Shown piece after piece: positions 40,475-48,900 of a stretch of 64,000 bases of DNA. A program made the position numbers and the translations under genes. Every line of letters starts with the position of its first letter. Within the stretch, counting starts at the first letter, position 1. Below the pieces are notes generated by a model, which made no database searches, was not told the DNA's origin, and saw nothing but the letters and a program-made list of their open reading frames with translations. The stretch comes from an uncultured Alistipes sp. (GTDB lineage: Bacteria; Bacteroidota; Bacteroidia; Bacteroidales; Rikenellaceae), in the NCBI GenBank assembly GCA_937911745.1, contig CALDPX010000007.1:1-64000 (forward strand), written 5' to 3'.

Positions 40475-41686
40475 ATGAAATCTATTAAGGATATTTTCGT
40501 TACGGGCAAAGGTCCTTCGAGCAGTCACACAATGGGACCTCGCAAAGCATCACTCCTCTTTCGTGATGCACATCCCGAGGCAGCAGCATTCCGAGTAACA
40601 CTCTATGGCTCACTCGCCGCAACGGGCAAAGGTCACCTTACGGATGTGGCTATTGAGGAGGTTTTCAAGGGCGTGGCACCACTGGAAATCGTATGGCGTC
40701 CTCAGGAATTTCTTCCATTCCACCCCAACGCGATGCTCTTCGAGTCGCTCGATAGCGAGGGTGGCACCACCGACCGCCAAACCATTTACAGCACAGGCGG
40801 CGGTAGCATTGTATGTGAGGGCGAGGAGCAACACGAAGGCGAAGAACTCTATCCGCTGACTACAATGAGCGACATTATGGAGTGGTGTAACCACACAGGG
40901 CGTTCCTATTGGGAGTATGTCTACGAGTATGAGGGAGAGGATATCAAGTACTTCCTCATAAACGTGTGGCGTCATATGTGTATGGCGGTTGAGAATGGTA
41001 TCAGCAACGAGGGCGTACTGCCTGGTCCACTCCATCTGCGCCGCAAGGCTGCAAGCTATTATGTGCGCTCACGAGGCTACAAGGATAATCTCCGCACACG
41101 AGGCTTGCTATTTGCCTATGCACTTGCCGTAAGCGAGGAGAACGCCTCGGGAGGTACGGTAGTGACGGCTCCAACGTGCGGTTCGAGCGGTGTAGTGCCC
41201 GCAGTGCTCTACCACTTGCAGAAAGAGTACGACTTCTCCGACAGCCAAATCGTCAGGGCTCTTGCTACGGCAGGCTTGGTGGGTGCTATTGTGAAAGCAA
41301 ATGCTTCGGTGTCGGGTGCAGAGGTGGGATGTCAAGGAGAGGTGGGCGTGGCGTGCGCTATGGCTGCCGCTGCCGCAAGCCAACTGATGGGTGGCTCGCC
41401 CGCACAGATTGAGTACGCTGCCGAGATGGCTCTCGAACACCACCTCGGTATGACCTGCGACCCTATGTGTGGACTTGTGCAAATACCCTGCATCGAACGC
41501 AACGCTATGGCTGCCGCACGCGCCATAGACGCACAGATATATTCGTTCTACACCGATGGAGCACACCGAGTTCCCTTCGACGATGTGGTAAGCGTTATGA
41601 AACGTACCGGTCACGACCTCCCATCACTCTACAAAGAGACCTCGGAGGGAGGTTTGGGCAAACTGAAACTCAAATTGAAAAAATAA
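40475..41686 (+). CDS. sdaA: L-serine ammonia-lyase, iron-sulfur dependent
   Basis: Deaminates L-serine to pyruvate and ammonia through a [4Fe-4S] cluster. The 403-residue chain holds both the beta domain (start GKGPSSSHTMGPRKA, residues 12-26) and the alpha domain (APTCGSSGVVPAVLYHL near 230), so it is the single-chain type. The cluster Cys residues lie in TCGSSG, in DPMCGLVQIPC near 329-337. It feeds amino-acid fermentation along with tryptophanase. The gene is monocistronic with a good promoter and terminator. Confidence 0.93.
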   Translation: MKSIKDIFVTGKGPSSSHTMGPRKASLLFRDAHPEAAAFRVTLYGSLAATGKGHLTDVAIEEVFKGVAPLEIVWRPQEFLPFHPNAMLFESLDSEGGTTDRQTIYSTGGGSIVCEGEEQHEGEELYPLTTMSDIMEWCNHTGRSYWEYVYEYEGEDIKYFLINVWRHMCMAVENGISNEGVLPGPLHLRRKAASYYVRSRGYKDNLRTRGLLFAYALAVSEENASGGTVVTAPTCGSSGVVPAVLYHLQKEYDFSDSQIVRALATAGLVGAIVKANASVSGAEVGCQGEVGVACAMAAAAASQLMGGSPAQIEYAAEMALEHHLGMTCDPMCGLVQIPCIERNAMAAARAIDAQIYSFYTDGAHRVPFDDVVSVMKRTGHDLPSLYKETSEGGLGKLKLKLKK

Positions 41687-41753
41687 GGGGGCACAATAAC
41701 CCTTTTTCGTGCTCGGTGGTCAAAAGGTCGGTTCAGCCACAGTTGCACGTGTG

Positions 41754-41793
41754 ATAGAAACACCTCTTGCAGATGTGCAAGAGGTGTTTCTAT
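41754..41793 (+). terminator. 18-bp hairpin after sdaA
   Basis: ATAGAAACACCTCTTGCA (41754-41771) is perfectly complementary to 41776-41793 around a 4-base loop. A TATATCTTAA tail follows. It may also stop transcripts coming from lon. Confidence 0.75.
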
Positions 41794-41834
41794 ATCTTAA
41801 ATGTAGATGACATTATAGGCTACGACATTAAAGA

Positions 41835-41920
41835 TATAGCGCACAGCGAGCGGACTCCTTATTTACGCTTAGTAAACAATGGAGTCCGCTCGCTGAATTA
41901 TGGCACAAAAAGCACCAGTG
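41835..41920 (-). repeat. TIR-hairpin element, diverged copy
   Basis: On the minus strand GCTTTTTGTGCC (41913-41902) is followed by the hairpin AGCGAGCGGACTCC/GGAGTCCGCTCGCT with TTTAC/GTAAA at its tip. The internal loop reads CATTG/TAAGG rather than CCGCAG/TGAGGA, and the right arm is not recognisable. Confidence 0.6.
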
Positions 41921-41931
41921 AGATAAGCCCG

Positions 41932-44358
41932 CTACAAGAGGGCAAGTGACAGCACCTCCTCCACAGTCTTTACATAGTGGAAAGTAATGCCCTCTAAATA
42001 GTCCGCCTTAATCTCCAAAATATCTTTACGGTTATCCTCACTGAGGATAATTTCGGTAATACCGGCACGTTTGGCAGCGAGGATTTTCTCCTTAATACCG
42101 CCTACGGGCAGCACCCTACCTCTCAGCGTTGTCTCGCCCGTCATGGCCACACGCTCCTTCACCCTGCGCCCCGTATAGGTCGAGGCAATGGAGGTCGTCA
42201 TTGTGATACCTGCACTCGGTCCGTCCTTAGGCACTGCACCCTCGGGAACGTGGATATTGATGTCGTTCTTCTCGAACTTTTCGGGCTCTATGCCGAGTTC
42301 GGTGTGGTGAGCCTTCACCCACTCCCAAGCGATGGTTGCCGACTCCTTCATAACGTCGCCCAAGTTACCCGTAAGGCTTAGTGCGCCCTTACCGGGGGTC
42401 AGCAGCGACTCAATATAGAGGATGTCGCCACCCACCTCGGTCCACGCCAAGCCCGTAACAACGCCCGTCATACCGCCAATATCGTACCTATCACGCGAGA
42501 ACTTGGCTGCGCCCAAGATCTCCTTTGCCTGCTCGGCTGTAATCTCGGGTACATACTCCTCGCCGAAGCCTATCTGCTTTGCCCTATGGCGTGCGATTTT
42601 GGCAATCTGTTTGTCGAGCGAACGAACACCGCTCTCTCGTGTGTAGTCGTCTATAATCATTGCCACTACATCTTTCGAGATAGTCATCTGTTCGGGCTTA
42701 ATACCGTGAGCCTCACGCTGTTTGTCCAACAAGTGACGCTCGGCAATTTCGAGTTTCTCGTCCATCACATAGCCCGCAATGTTAATCATCTCCATACGAT
42801 CGCGGAGTGCCTGCGAGATGTTGCCCACGTTGTTGGCAGTAGCAATGAACAAAACCTTCGAGAGGTCGTAGTCGATATCGATATAGTTATCGTGGAAAGT
42901 GGAATTCTGCTCGGGGTCCAACACCTCCAACAGAGCACTCGAAGGATCTCCGTGGTTGGAGCGGCTAACCTTATCCACCTCGTCCAAAATAATCACAGGA
43001 TTGGAGGAGCCGCAACGCTTGATTGTATCAATAATACGACCGGGCATCGAGCCGATATAAGTGCGCCTATGTCCCCTAATCTCCGACTCATCGTGCAGAC
43101 CACCGAGCGAGATACGACCAAACTTCCTACCCAAAGCCGCAGCCACCGACTTGCCGAGCGAGGTCTTACCCACTCCCGGAGGACCATAGAGGCAGAGGAT
43201 GGGCGATTTCAGGTCGCCTTTGAGTTTCATCACTGCCAAGTGTTCCAAAATGCGCTCCTTAACCTCCTCCAAGCCGAAGTGGTCGGCATCGAGCCTCTCA
43301 CGAGCTTTCGAGAGGTCCATATTGTCCTCCGTGATGTCATTCCAAGGCAGATCGAGCATCGTTTCGAGGTAGTTTATCTCCACCGAATACTCCGCAACTG
43401 CGGGGTTCAGGCGTTCCAACTTCTGCACACCCTTCTCGAAGGCGGCAGCCACCTCGTCACTCCAATTCTTATGAGCAGCCCTCTCGCGCAGACGTTGTGC
43501 ATCGCCTGCTTCATCGTGACCGAGTTCGTCTTGCAGAGTTCTAATCTGTTGCTGTATGAAATACTCCTTCTGCTGTTGGTCAATCTCCTGTTTTACCTTG
43601 CCCTGAATCTGGTTTTTCAACTCTACGAGTTGTCGCTGATTGATAAGTATTTCGAGTAACTTACGAGAGCGAGCAAGCAGACCGGGAGCCTCCAAAAGTT
43701 TCTGACGCTCGGCATCCGTAAAGTCCATATTGGAGCAGATAAAATTGATGATGCCACGCTTGGAGTCGATATTCTTAATAGCAAATGTTGCCTCCTTGGG
43801 CACTGCGGGCGAGATGCTGATGATATCCAAAGCCACATCCTTTACAGAATCCACAATGGCTTGAAACTCAACATTATTCTTATCGGGAGCAACATCCTGC
43901 AATACGCTCACCGTAGCCCTCATATAAGGCTCCGAGCGCAAGAACTGCAACACTTCTATCTTTTCCAAGCCGTGCAGAATTACGGTAAGGTTGCCGTTGG
44001 GCATTTCGAGAATTTTGAGGATTTTGGCAGCCGTACCCACGCGGTACATATCGTCTGCTGCGGGGTTTTCGACATCTGCCTCACGCTGCAAGACAGCACC
44101 CAAAATACCACCCTCGCGTTCCACATCCCTCACAAGTTTTATGGATTTGGCTCTGCCCACCGTAATAGGGGTTATCGCCCCAGGAAAGAGCACCGATGAA
44201 CGCAACGAGAGAATGGGCAGTTCGGAGGGGATGGCAACCTTCTCGCCAAGTTCATCCTCGTCACCAACAATAGGAATGACCTGATGAACACCCTCGGCTG
44301 CTTCGCCAATGCCTGCCACAATCTCAAATTCTACACTTTTATTCTTATTTCTATTCAT
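41932..44358 (-). CDS. lon: ATP-dependent protease Lon
   Basis: Hexameric AAA+ protease that degrades misfolded and regulatory proteins in the cytoplasm. The 808-residue protein has the N-terminal LON substrate domain (residues about 45-240), a helical region, Walker [15 protein letters not shown], Walker [11 protein letters not shown], and the Ser-Lys protease domain with [10 protein letters not shown] (catalytic Ser) and the Lys of [14 protein letters not shown]. The ATG at 44358 is preferred to one at 44376, which would leave a leader of only about 10 nt, and to 44448, which is upstream of the promoter. It is monocistronic. Confidence 0.95.
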   Translation of the reverse strand: MNRNKNKSVEFEIVAGIGEAAEGVHQVIPIVGDEDELGEKVAIPSELPILSLRSSVLFPGAITPITVGRAKSIKLVRDVEREGGILGAVLQREADVENPAADDMYRVGTAAKILKILEMPNGNLTVILHGLEKIEVLQFLRSEPYMRATVSVLQDVAPDKNNVEFQAIVDSVKDVALDIISISPAVPKEATFAIKNIDSKRGIINFICSNMDFTDAERQKLLEAPGLLARSRKLLEILINQRQLVELKNQIQGKVKQEIDQQQKEYFIQQQIRTLQDELGHDEAGDAQRLRERAAHKNWSDEVAAAFEKGVQKLERLNPAVAEYSVEINYLETMLDLPWNDITEDNMDLSKARERLDADHFGLEEVKERILEHLAVMKLKGDLKSPILCLYGPPGVGKTSLGKSVAAALGRKFGRISLGGLHDESEIRGHRRTYIGSMPGRIIDTIKRCGSSNPVIILDEVDKVSRSNHGDPSSALLEVLDPEQNSTFHDNYIDIDYDLSKVLFIATANNVGNISQALRDRMEMINIAGYVMDEKLEIAERHLLDKQREAHGIKPEQMTISKDVVAMIIDDYTRESGVRSLDKQIAKIARHRAKQIGFGEEYVPEITAEQAKEILGAAKFSRDRYDIGGMTGVVTGLAWTEVGGDILYIESLLTPGKGALSLTGNLGDVMKESATIAWEWVKAHHTELGIEPEKFEKNDINIHVPEGAVPKDGPSAGITMTTSIASTYTGRRVKERVAMTGETTLRGRVLPVGGIKEKILAAKRAGITEIILSEDNRKDILEIKADYLEGITFHYVKTVEEVLSLALL

Positions 44359-44391
44359 AATCGTACAAATATCCATTTTACAAATCAAACG

Positions 44392-44399
44392 CAAATATA
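44392..44399 (-). promoter_or_regulatory. -7 box of lon
   Basis: TATATTTG on the minus strand, 33 bases before the chosen start. It rules out the longer open frame. Confidence 0.7.
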
Positions 44400-44454
44400 G
44401 CACATTTCGTGCGCCAAAAGTGAGATTAGCGCAAAAAGTTATTAACAATTGAGT

Positions 44455-44580
44455 TGAAAGTTGAAAGTTGATAATTTCCCATATTTCCCATATTTCCCAT
44501 ATTTCCCATATCTCCCATATCTCTCATATCTCTCATATCTCTCATATGCCCTATAAGCCTTAGGTCAGTTAGACGTTCGA
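44455..44580. repeat. Heptamer and 9-mer arrays with a decayed TAAGCC module
   Basis: GTTGAAA units are followed by about nine units of the TTTCCCATA / TCTCTCATA 9-mer, then CCTATAAGCCTTAGGTCAG and GTTAGACG. It separates the lon promoter from the glgB terminator. Confidence 0.75.
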
Positions 44581-44628
44581 CCATCTACAAAAAAGTCGAG
44601 GACTATTCCTCGACTTTTTTGTAGATGG
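44581..44628 (-). terminator. Perfect 21-bp hairpin across the glgB stop codon
   Basis: CCATCTACAAAAAAGTCGAG-G (44581-44601) is perfectly complementary to 44608-44628 around a 6-base loop. The minus-strand left arm encodes the last residues (YKKVE) of GlgB and the stop codon lies at the loop. T6 in the right arm gives the U-tract. Confidence 0.85.
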
Positions 44629-46630
44629 TTGCCGTGCGGGCAACATTATAAATTTTCAGATAGTGTCGCACCACCCCGTCATCACACTTGCGCGAGAAAG
44701 AGAAAAACTCGCCCCCCAACTCATTGCGCTCGAAACCTCCAAAGCGTTCCTCGTCAGTAGACAAGAGTATTCGATACTTACCCGCCTCGGGAACGGGAAT
44801 CATATAGTCGGGTACACTGCGCGAAGGGTTCCAATTGAAGACATAGACCAGCGGTCCCTTATTATAGACCATCACCTGGTCGCCATCGTACATTGCAAGG
44901 TTCCAAGCATAATCAATGGCGAGTTGGTTATATTTGCGTAGCATCTTTATCATAGCCTTATCGAACTCGCCCAAAGCGTGATAGCGCAAGTTCTTATCAT
45001 CCACCAGCGACCACTGGCGGCGGGCGTGGTCGTAACTCCAATTGTTACCCACGCGCGGGAAATCTATCCACTCGGGGTGCCCAAACTCGTTACCCATAAA
45101 ATTGAGGTAGCCCTGACCTCCCATCGAGGCAGTGACAAGCCTTATCATCTTATGCAGAGCCATTCCCCTATCAACCATAAGATTTTGACTCTCGGCGTGC
45201 ATTGCATCATACATTGCCGTCTGCAAGAGGCGGAAGGCGATTGTTTGGTCGCCCTGCATTGCCTGGTCGTGCGACTCACAGTAGGCAATTGTTCCTGTGT
45301 TATTGCCACGATTACTCAGCACATTCCAGATATCCCACACATTCCACTTCTCGTCCGGAACCTCTTTGAGCATCTTAATCCAAAAGTCGGGCACACCCAT
45401 CGCCAAGCGGTAGTCGAATCCTATACCACCCTCCTCAACGGGACTGGCAATGCCGGGCATACCGCTCACATCCTCGGCAATGGTTACCCCATCGGGGCGC
45501 AGGTCGTGCACAAGGCGGTTGGCAAGGCTGAGGTAGGTAATGGCATCACGATTAACCCCTGCATCGAAGTATTTTTCTCTCTCGCCAAACTCGGTGTAGC
45601 CGTGGTGGTAGTAGAGCATAGAAGTCACTCCATCGAAGCGGTAACCGTCAATGTGGAACTCCTCAATCCAATACTTCACGTTCGAGAGCAGAAAGTGCAT
45701 AACCTCTCTCTTGCCGAAATCGAAAATCTTCGAATCCCAATACTTTTGATAACCAGCATCGCCCGCCAGAGAGTAGAGATTTGGAGAGCCATCGAGTTCG
45801 TTTATTCCTTCGGCAAAGTTTTTGACATAGTGAGCGTGGACAATATCCATAATAACCGCTATGTTCATATCGTGAGCCTTGCGGACAAGTGCTTTGAGTT
45901 CCTCGGGGGTGCCAAAGCGCGAAGAGGGAGCAAAAAAGTTGGAGACGTGGTAGCCGTAACTGCCATAATAGGGGTGTTCTGCCAAGCCCATAATCTGAAT
46001 GGCATTGTAGCCCGCCTCCTTGATGCGTGGCAGCACATTTTCGGCAAACTCGGTGTAGGTACCAACTCCTCTCTTCTCCTGAGCCATACCGATGTGGCAC
46101 TCGTAGATGAAGAGTCCCTCATCTTTGTTTATGCGAAAGCCGTCATTACCCCAATCGAAAGGCTCCGAGGGGTTCCAGAATTGAGCCGTAAAGTTCTTTG
46201 TCGTATCGTCTTGCACAGCGCGAGTAACCCACGCAGGGATACGCTCGTGAGTGCCATTTTCGCCCGTGACGAGGATTTTGTAGAGCATACCGTGCTCCAA
46301 GTAATACTCCCTATCCGAAAGGAAGATACTCCACACGCCTGTCTGCTGATTTTTGAACAGCGGCAGCGACTGCCTATCCCAGCCGTTGAAATCGCCAAAG
46401 AGGTAGACGCTATGGGCTGCGGGCAGCCACTCACGAAACCACCAACCCTTGTTGCGTTCGTCCCTCTGGAAGCCGAAATAGCGGTAGCCATTGGCGAAAT
46501 CGACAAGCGAACCAGAAGAGGCCTTTATGTCCGCGAGGCGGTCTGTATAGAGTTTATGTCGATAGTTTAGTTCGCCCTCGACAGGTTCGAGCCAACTATC
46601 TTGTTCGATGATTGCCAGACGTTTAGACAT
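44603..46630 (-). CDS. glgB: 1,4-alpha-glucan branching enzyme
   Basis: Makes alpha-1,6 branches in glycogen by cutting and moving alpha-1,4 chains. The 675-residue protein starts with a CBM48-type domain (FREWLPAAHSVYLFGDFNGW, 66-85) and then the GH13 barrel: DIVHAH near 262-267, nucleophile Asp333 in GYRFDGVTSM, acid/base Glu386 in TIAEDVSGMPG, and the CESHDQAMQGD block near 465. The spellings are closest to the eukaryotic-type GH13_8 branch that Bacteroidetes share. The ATG at 46630 is used; the longer frame to 46726 passes the promoter. No other glycogen gene is adjacent. Confidence 0.94.
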   Translation of the reverse strand: MSKRLAIIEQDSWLEPVEGELNYRHKLYTDRLADIKASSGSLVDFANGYRYFGFQRDERNKGWWFREWLPAAHSVYLFGDFNGWDRQSLPLFKNQQTGVWSIFLSDREYYLEHGMLYKILVTGENGTHERIPAWVTRAVQDDTTKNFTAQFWNPSEPFDWGNDGFRINKDEGLFIYECHIGMAQEKRGVGTYTEFAENVLPRIKEAGYNAIQIMGLAEHPYYGSYGYHVSNFFAPSSRFGTPEELKALVRKAHDMNIAVIMDIVHAHYVKNFAEGINELDGSPNLYSLAGDAGYQKYWDSKIFDFGKREVMHFLLSNVKYWIEEFHIDGYRFDGVTSMLYYHHGYTEFGEREKYFDAGVNRDAITYLSLANRLVHDLRPDGVTIAEDVSGMPGIASPVEEGGIGFDYRLAMGVPDFWIKMLKEVPDEKWNVWDIWNVLSNRGNNTGTIAYCESHDQAMQGDQTIAFRLLQTAMYDAMHAESQNLMVDRGMALHKMIRLVTASMGGQGYLNFMGNEFGHPEWIDFPRVGNNWSYDHARRQWSLVDDKNLRYHALGEFDKAMIKMLRKYNQLAIDYAWNLAMYDGDQVMVYNKGPLVYVFNWNPSRSVPDYMIPVPEAGKYRILLSTDEERFGGFERNELGGEFFSFSRKCDDGVVRHYLKIYNVARTATIYKKVEE

Positions 46631-46680
46631 AATGATTGAAATTTTGCGACAATAAAAATACTCTTTTTTGAGCGAAAGAG

Positions 46681-46710
46681 CAAATTTATTCCCAAAAATT
46701 CTTACTTTTG
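46681..46710. promoter_or_regulatory. Divergent promoters of glgB and the POT gene
   Basis: On the minus strand TAAATTTG (46688-46681) serves glgB, 51 bases before its ATG. On the plus strand TACTTTTG (46703-46710) serves the POT gene and leaves a leader of about 115 nt. The two -7 boxes are only 14 bases apart and back to back. Confidence 0.6.
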
Positions 46711-46831
46711 TATGTTTTATGGGCATATTTGCCCGATGAAATGAATTAAAAAGCTAATAAGAGAAACTGTAACTAATAACAACCAAAAACACTATTTTTT
46801 ATTTATACACTAATTTTTAACTAAAACTATT

Positions 46832-48499
46832 ATGCTAAGTTTTTTCGCAAATCTCTGGGCTAACAACCGCCCGATGCTTATTCTGATGGCGATTTTGGTT
46901 GTGGTAATACCTTTCTTGGTATTCTACATCCGCAAAGCCACCAAAGAGCACCCCAAGGGTCTGATTGCTGCTGCTCTGAGCAACATGGGTGAGCGTTTCG
47001 GCTACTACATCATGAACGCCGTTTTGCTCTTGTTCATTTGCTCCAAGTTCGGTATTAGCGATGCTGCTGCCGGCTGGATTTACGCAGTATTCTATTTCCT
47101 TATCTATGTGCTCAGCCTGCCCGGTGGTATCATCGCCGACCGCACCCAAAAGTACAAAGGCACCATCATTGCAGGTCTTTTGGTAATGGCTCTTGGTTAC
47201 GGCATCCTCTCGATTCCCGTATTTGCCGAGACAGCAGGTTTCTCGTGGGTTCTCGTTCTCACTTGCGTTGCTCTGTTCATCATCGCCTTTGGTAACGGTT
47301 TGTTCAAAGGCAACTTGCAGGCTATCGTAGGTCAGATGTACGACAACTTCGAGGCTGAGGCTGCAAAGAAGGGTCCCGAGGAGTTGGCAAAAGCAAAAGA
47401 GAAACGCGACTCTGGTTTCCAGATTTTCTACGTATTCATCAACATTGGTGGCGTTATCGCTCCCTTCATCGCTCCCCTGCTGAGGAGTTTCTGGCTCAAA
47501 ATTCACGACTTGTCTTACAATGCAGACCTTCCCCGTTTGTGCCACGAGTTCATCAATACTTCGGGCAATATGGGCGAAGTTGCTACCGAGAACCTCAACA
47601 ACTTGGCAGCAGCAGTGGGTCACAATGGTGTGGTTGATGCAGCATTCTGCAACTCCTACTTGGAGATCTTCAACACCGGTGTTCACTTCTCGTTCATCGC
47701 TTCGGTTGTTGCTATGCTCATCTCGCTCACCATCTTCCTCTGCGTTAAAGGCAAACTGCCCAACCCCGCAAAGAAAGAGAAGAAGGCTGAGGTACAGTAT
47801 ACCGCTGAGGAGAAGGCTGCAAACGCAAAGGAGATCAAACAGCGTCTCTATGCTCTGTTTGCAGTGCTTGGCGTTGCCGTATTCTTCTGGTTCTCGTTCC
47901 ACCAGAATGGTCAGTCGCTGTCGGTATTTGCTCGTGACTTCGTTTCGACAGGTTCTATTCCTCCCGAAATTTGGCAGTGCATCAACCCCTTGTTTGTAAT
48001 CATCCTCACTCCTATCATTATGTGGATTTTCGGCTCGCTGGCACGCAAAGGCAAAGAGGTTTCGACTCCTCGCAAGATTGCCCTTGGTATGTTCATCGCC
48101 GCTTGCGCCTACATCTTCCTTATGATTATTGCTGCTGCTAACAGCTATCCTTCGGGCAACGAGTTCAAGGGCTTGGCAGAGGCTATCAAGGAGTCGATGA
48201 AGTGCAGTCCTCTGGTACTGATTGCAACCTACTTCTTCCTCACCGTTGCGGAGTTGTTCATTTCGCCTCTGGGCTTGTCGTTCGTATCGAAGATTGCTCC
48301 TCGCCACTTGCAGGGTATCTGCCAGGGCTTGTGGCTGTCGGCTACCGCTATTGGTAACCTCTTCATCGCTATTGGCGTAACTATGCTCAACACCTTCCCC
48401 GCACAGTGGATGTGCTGGGCAGTATTTGCAGGCTTCTGCCTCATCTCGATGGGTGTGATGCTCGGTATGGTTAAGTGGCTCGAAAAAGTTACTGCATAA
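46832..48499 (+). CDS. POT family peptide transporter
   Basis: Proton-coupled di- and tripeptide importer of the major facilitator superfamily. The 555-residue protein has 12-14 hydrophobic segments and the POT signature ALSNMGERFGYYIMNAVLL (residues 48-66) plus FYVFINIGGVIAPFIAPLL near 200. In the family's proton-coupling motif ExxERFxYY the first Glu is replaced by Asn (NMGERFGYY). A hydrophilic stretch at 315-340 links the two halves. It is monocistronic with a terminator. It complements the OPT transporter at 34959. Confidence 0.92.
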   Translation: MLSFFANLWANNRPMLILMAILVVVIPFLVFYIRKATKEHPKGLIAAALSNMGERFGYYIMNAVLLLFICSKFGISDAAAGWIYAVFYFLIYVLSLPGGIIADRTQKYKGTIIAGLLVMALGYGILSIPVFAETAGFSWVLVLTCVALFIIAFGNGLFKGNLQAIVGQMYDNFEAEAAKKGPEELAKAKEKRDSGFQIFYVFINIGGVIAPFIAPLLRSFWLKIHDLSYNADLPRLCHEFINTSGNMGEVATENLNNLAAAVGHNGVVDAAFCNSYLEIFNTGVHFSFIASVVAMLISLTIFLCVKGKLPNPAKKEKKAEVQYTAEEKAANAKEIKQRLYALFAVLGVAVFFWFSFHQNGQSLSVFARDFVSTGSIPPEIWQCINPLFVIILTPIIMWIFGSLARKGKEVSTPRKIALGMFIAACAYIFLMIIAAANSYPSGNEFKGLAEAIKESMKCSPLVLIATYFFLTVAELFISPLGLSFVSKIAPRHLQGICQGLWLSATAIGNLFIAIGVTMLNTFPAQWMCWAVFAGFCLISMGVMLGMVKWLEKVTA

Positions 48500-48528
48500 G
48501 ACAGCAAACTCATAAACCCAATATGTTT

Positions 48529-48560
48529 CGGCTCATTCCTTTGCGAATGAGCCGTTTTTT
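48529..48560 (+). terminator. Intrinsic terminator after the POT gene
   Basis: CGGCTCATTC (48529-48538) pairs with GAATGAGCCG (48545-48554), then six T. Confidence 0.9.
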
Positions 48561-48595
48561 ATACTCCAACCCTTTGATTTCTAACACAGAATTAT

Positions 48596-48603
48596 TATAT
48601 TTG
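48596..48603 (+). promoter_or_regulatory. -7 box upstream of the TonB receptor
   Basis: TATATTTG, a perfect box that would give a leader of about 290 nt before the GTG start of the receptor. Confidence 0.6.
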
Positions 48604-48609
48604 CACTAA

Positions 48610-48900
48610 CCAACTATTTTTGCTTATGAAAATCGTCAAATAATGGGGTGAGTTGAAAGTGTACGTTCCACTCCCCCACCCGTAGCTACCCCTGCTACGA
48701 TACCTCTCGGGGGTAATAAACAGACACTACATAACCAAAAATATTACTCTAATGGATGGAATGTTAGTATGTTGGGTAAAAGCCGATTCACTTACAGAGG
48801 CAGATACTTGGGCAAAGCAAACTTACGGACCTTCCGCATATGCCAGACTTCATAACTCGCTCATTCCATCTCTGTAATATCGTTATATCTTTTAGATTAA
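48610..48900 (+). other. Long leader of the TonB receptor gene
   Basis: This stretch holds a five-codon ORF (ATG at 48625), a GC-rich hairpin region near 48645-48715 (GGGGTGAGT against ACTCCCCC, and CCCCC against GGGGG) and a 41-codon ORF at 48752. I recognise no riboswitch. Confidence 0.45.
48752..48877 (+). CDS. Possible small protein, 41 residues
   Basis: An ATG-initiated frame of 41 codons reading MDGMLVCWVKADSLTEADTW and so on to HNSLIPSL. It has no signal peptide or motif that I know. It lies in the leader of the TonB receptor gene and stops 23 bases before its GTG. It may be a leader peptide, a remnant, or chance. Confidence 0.3.
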   Translation: MDGMLVCWVKADSLTEADTWAKQTYGPSAYARLHNSLIPSL

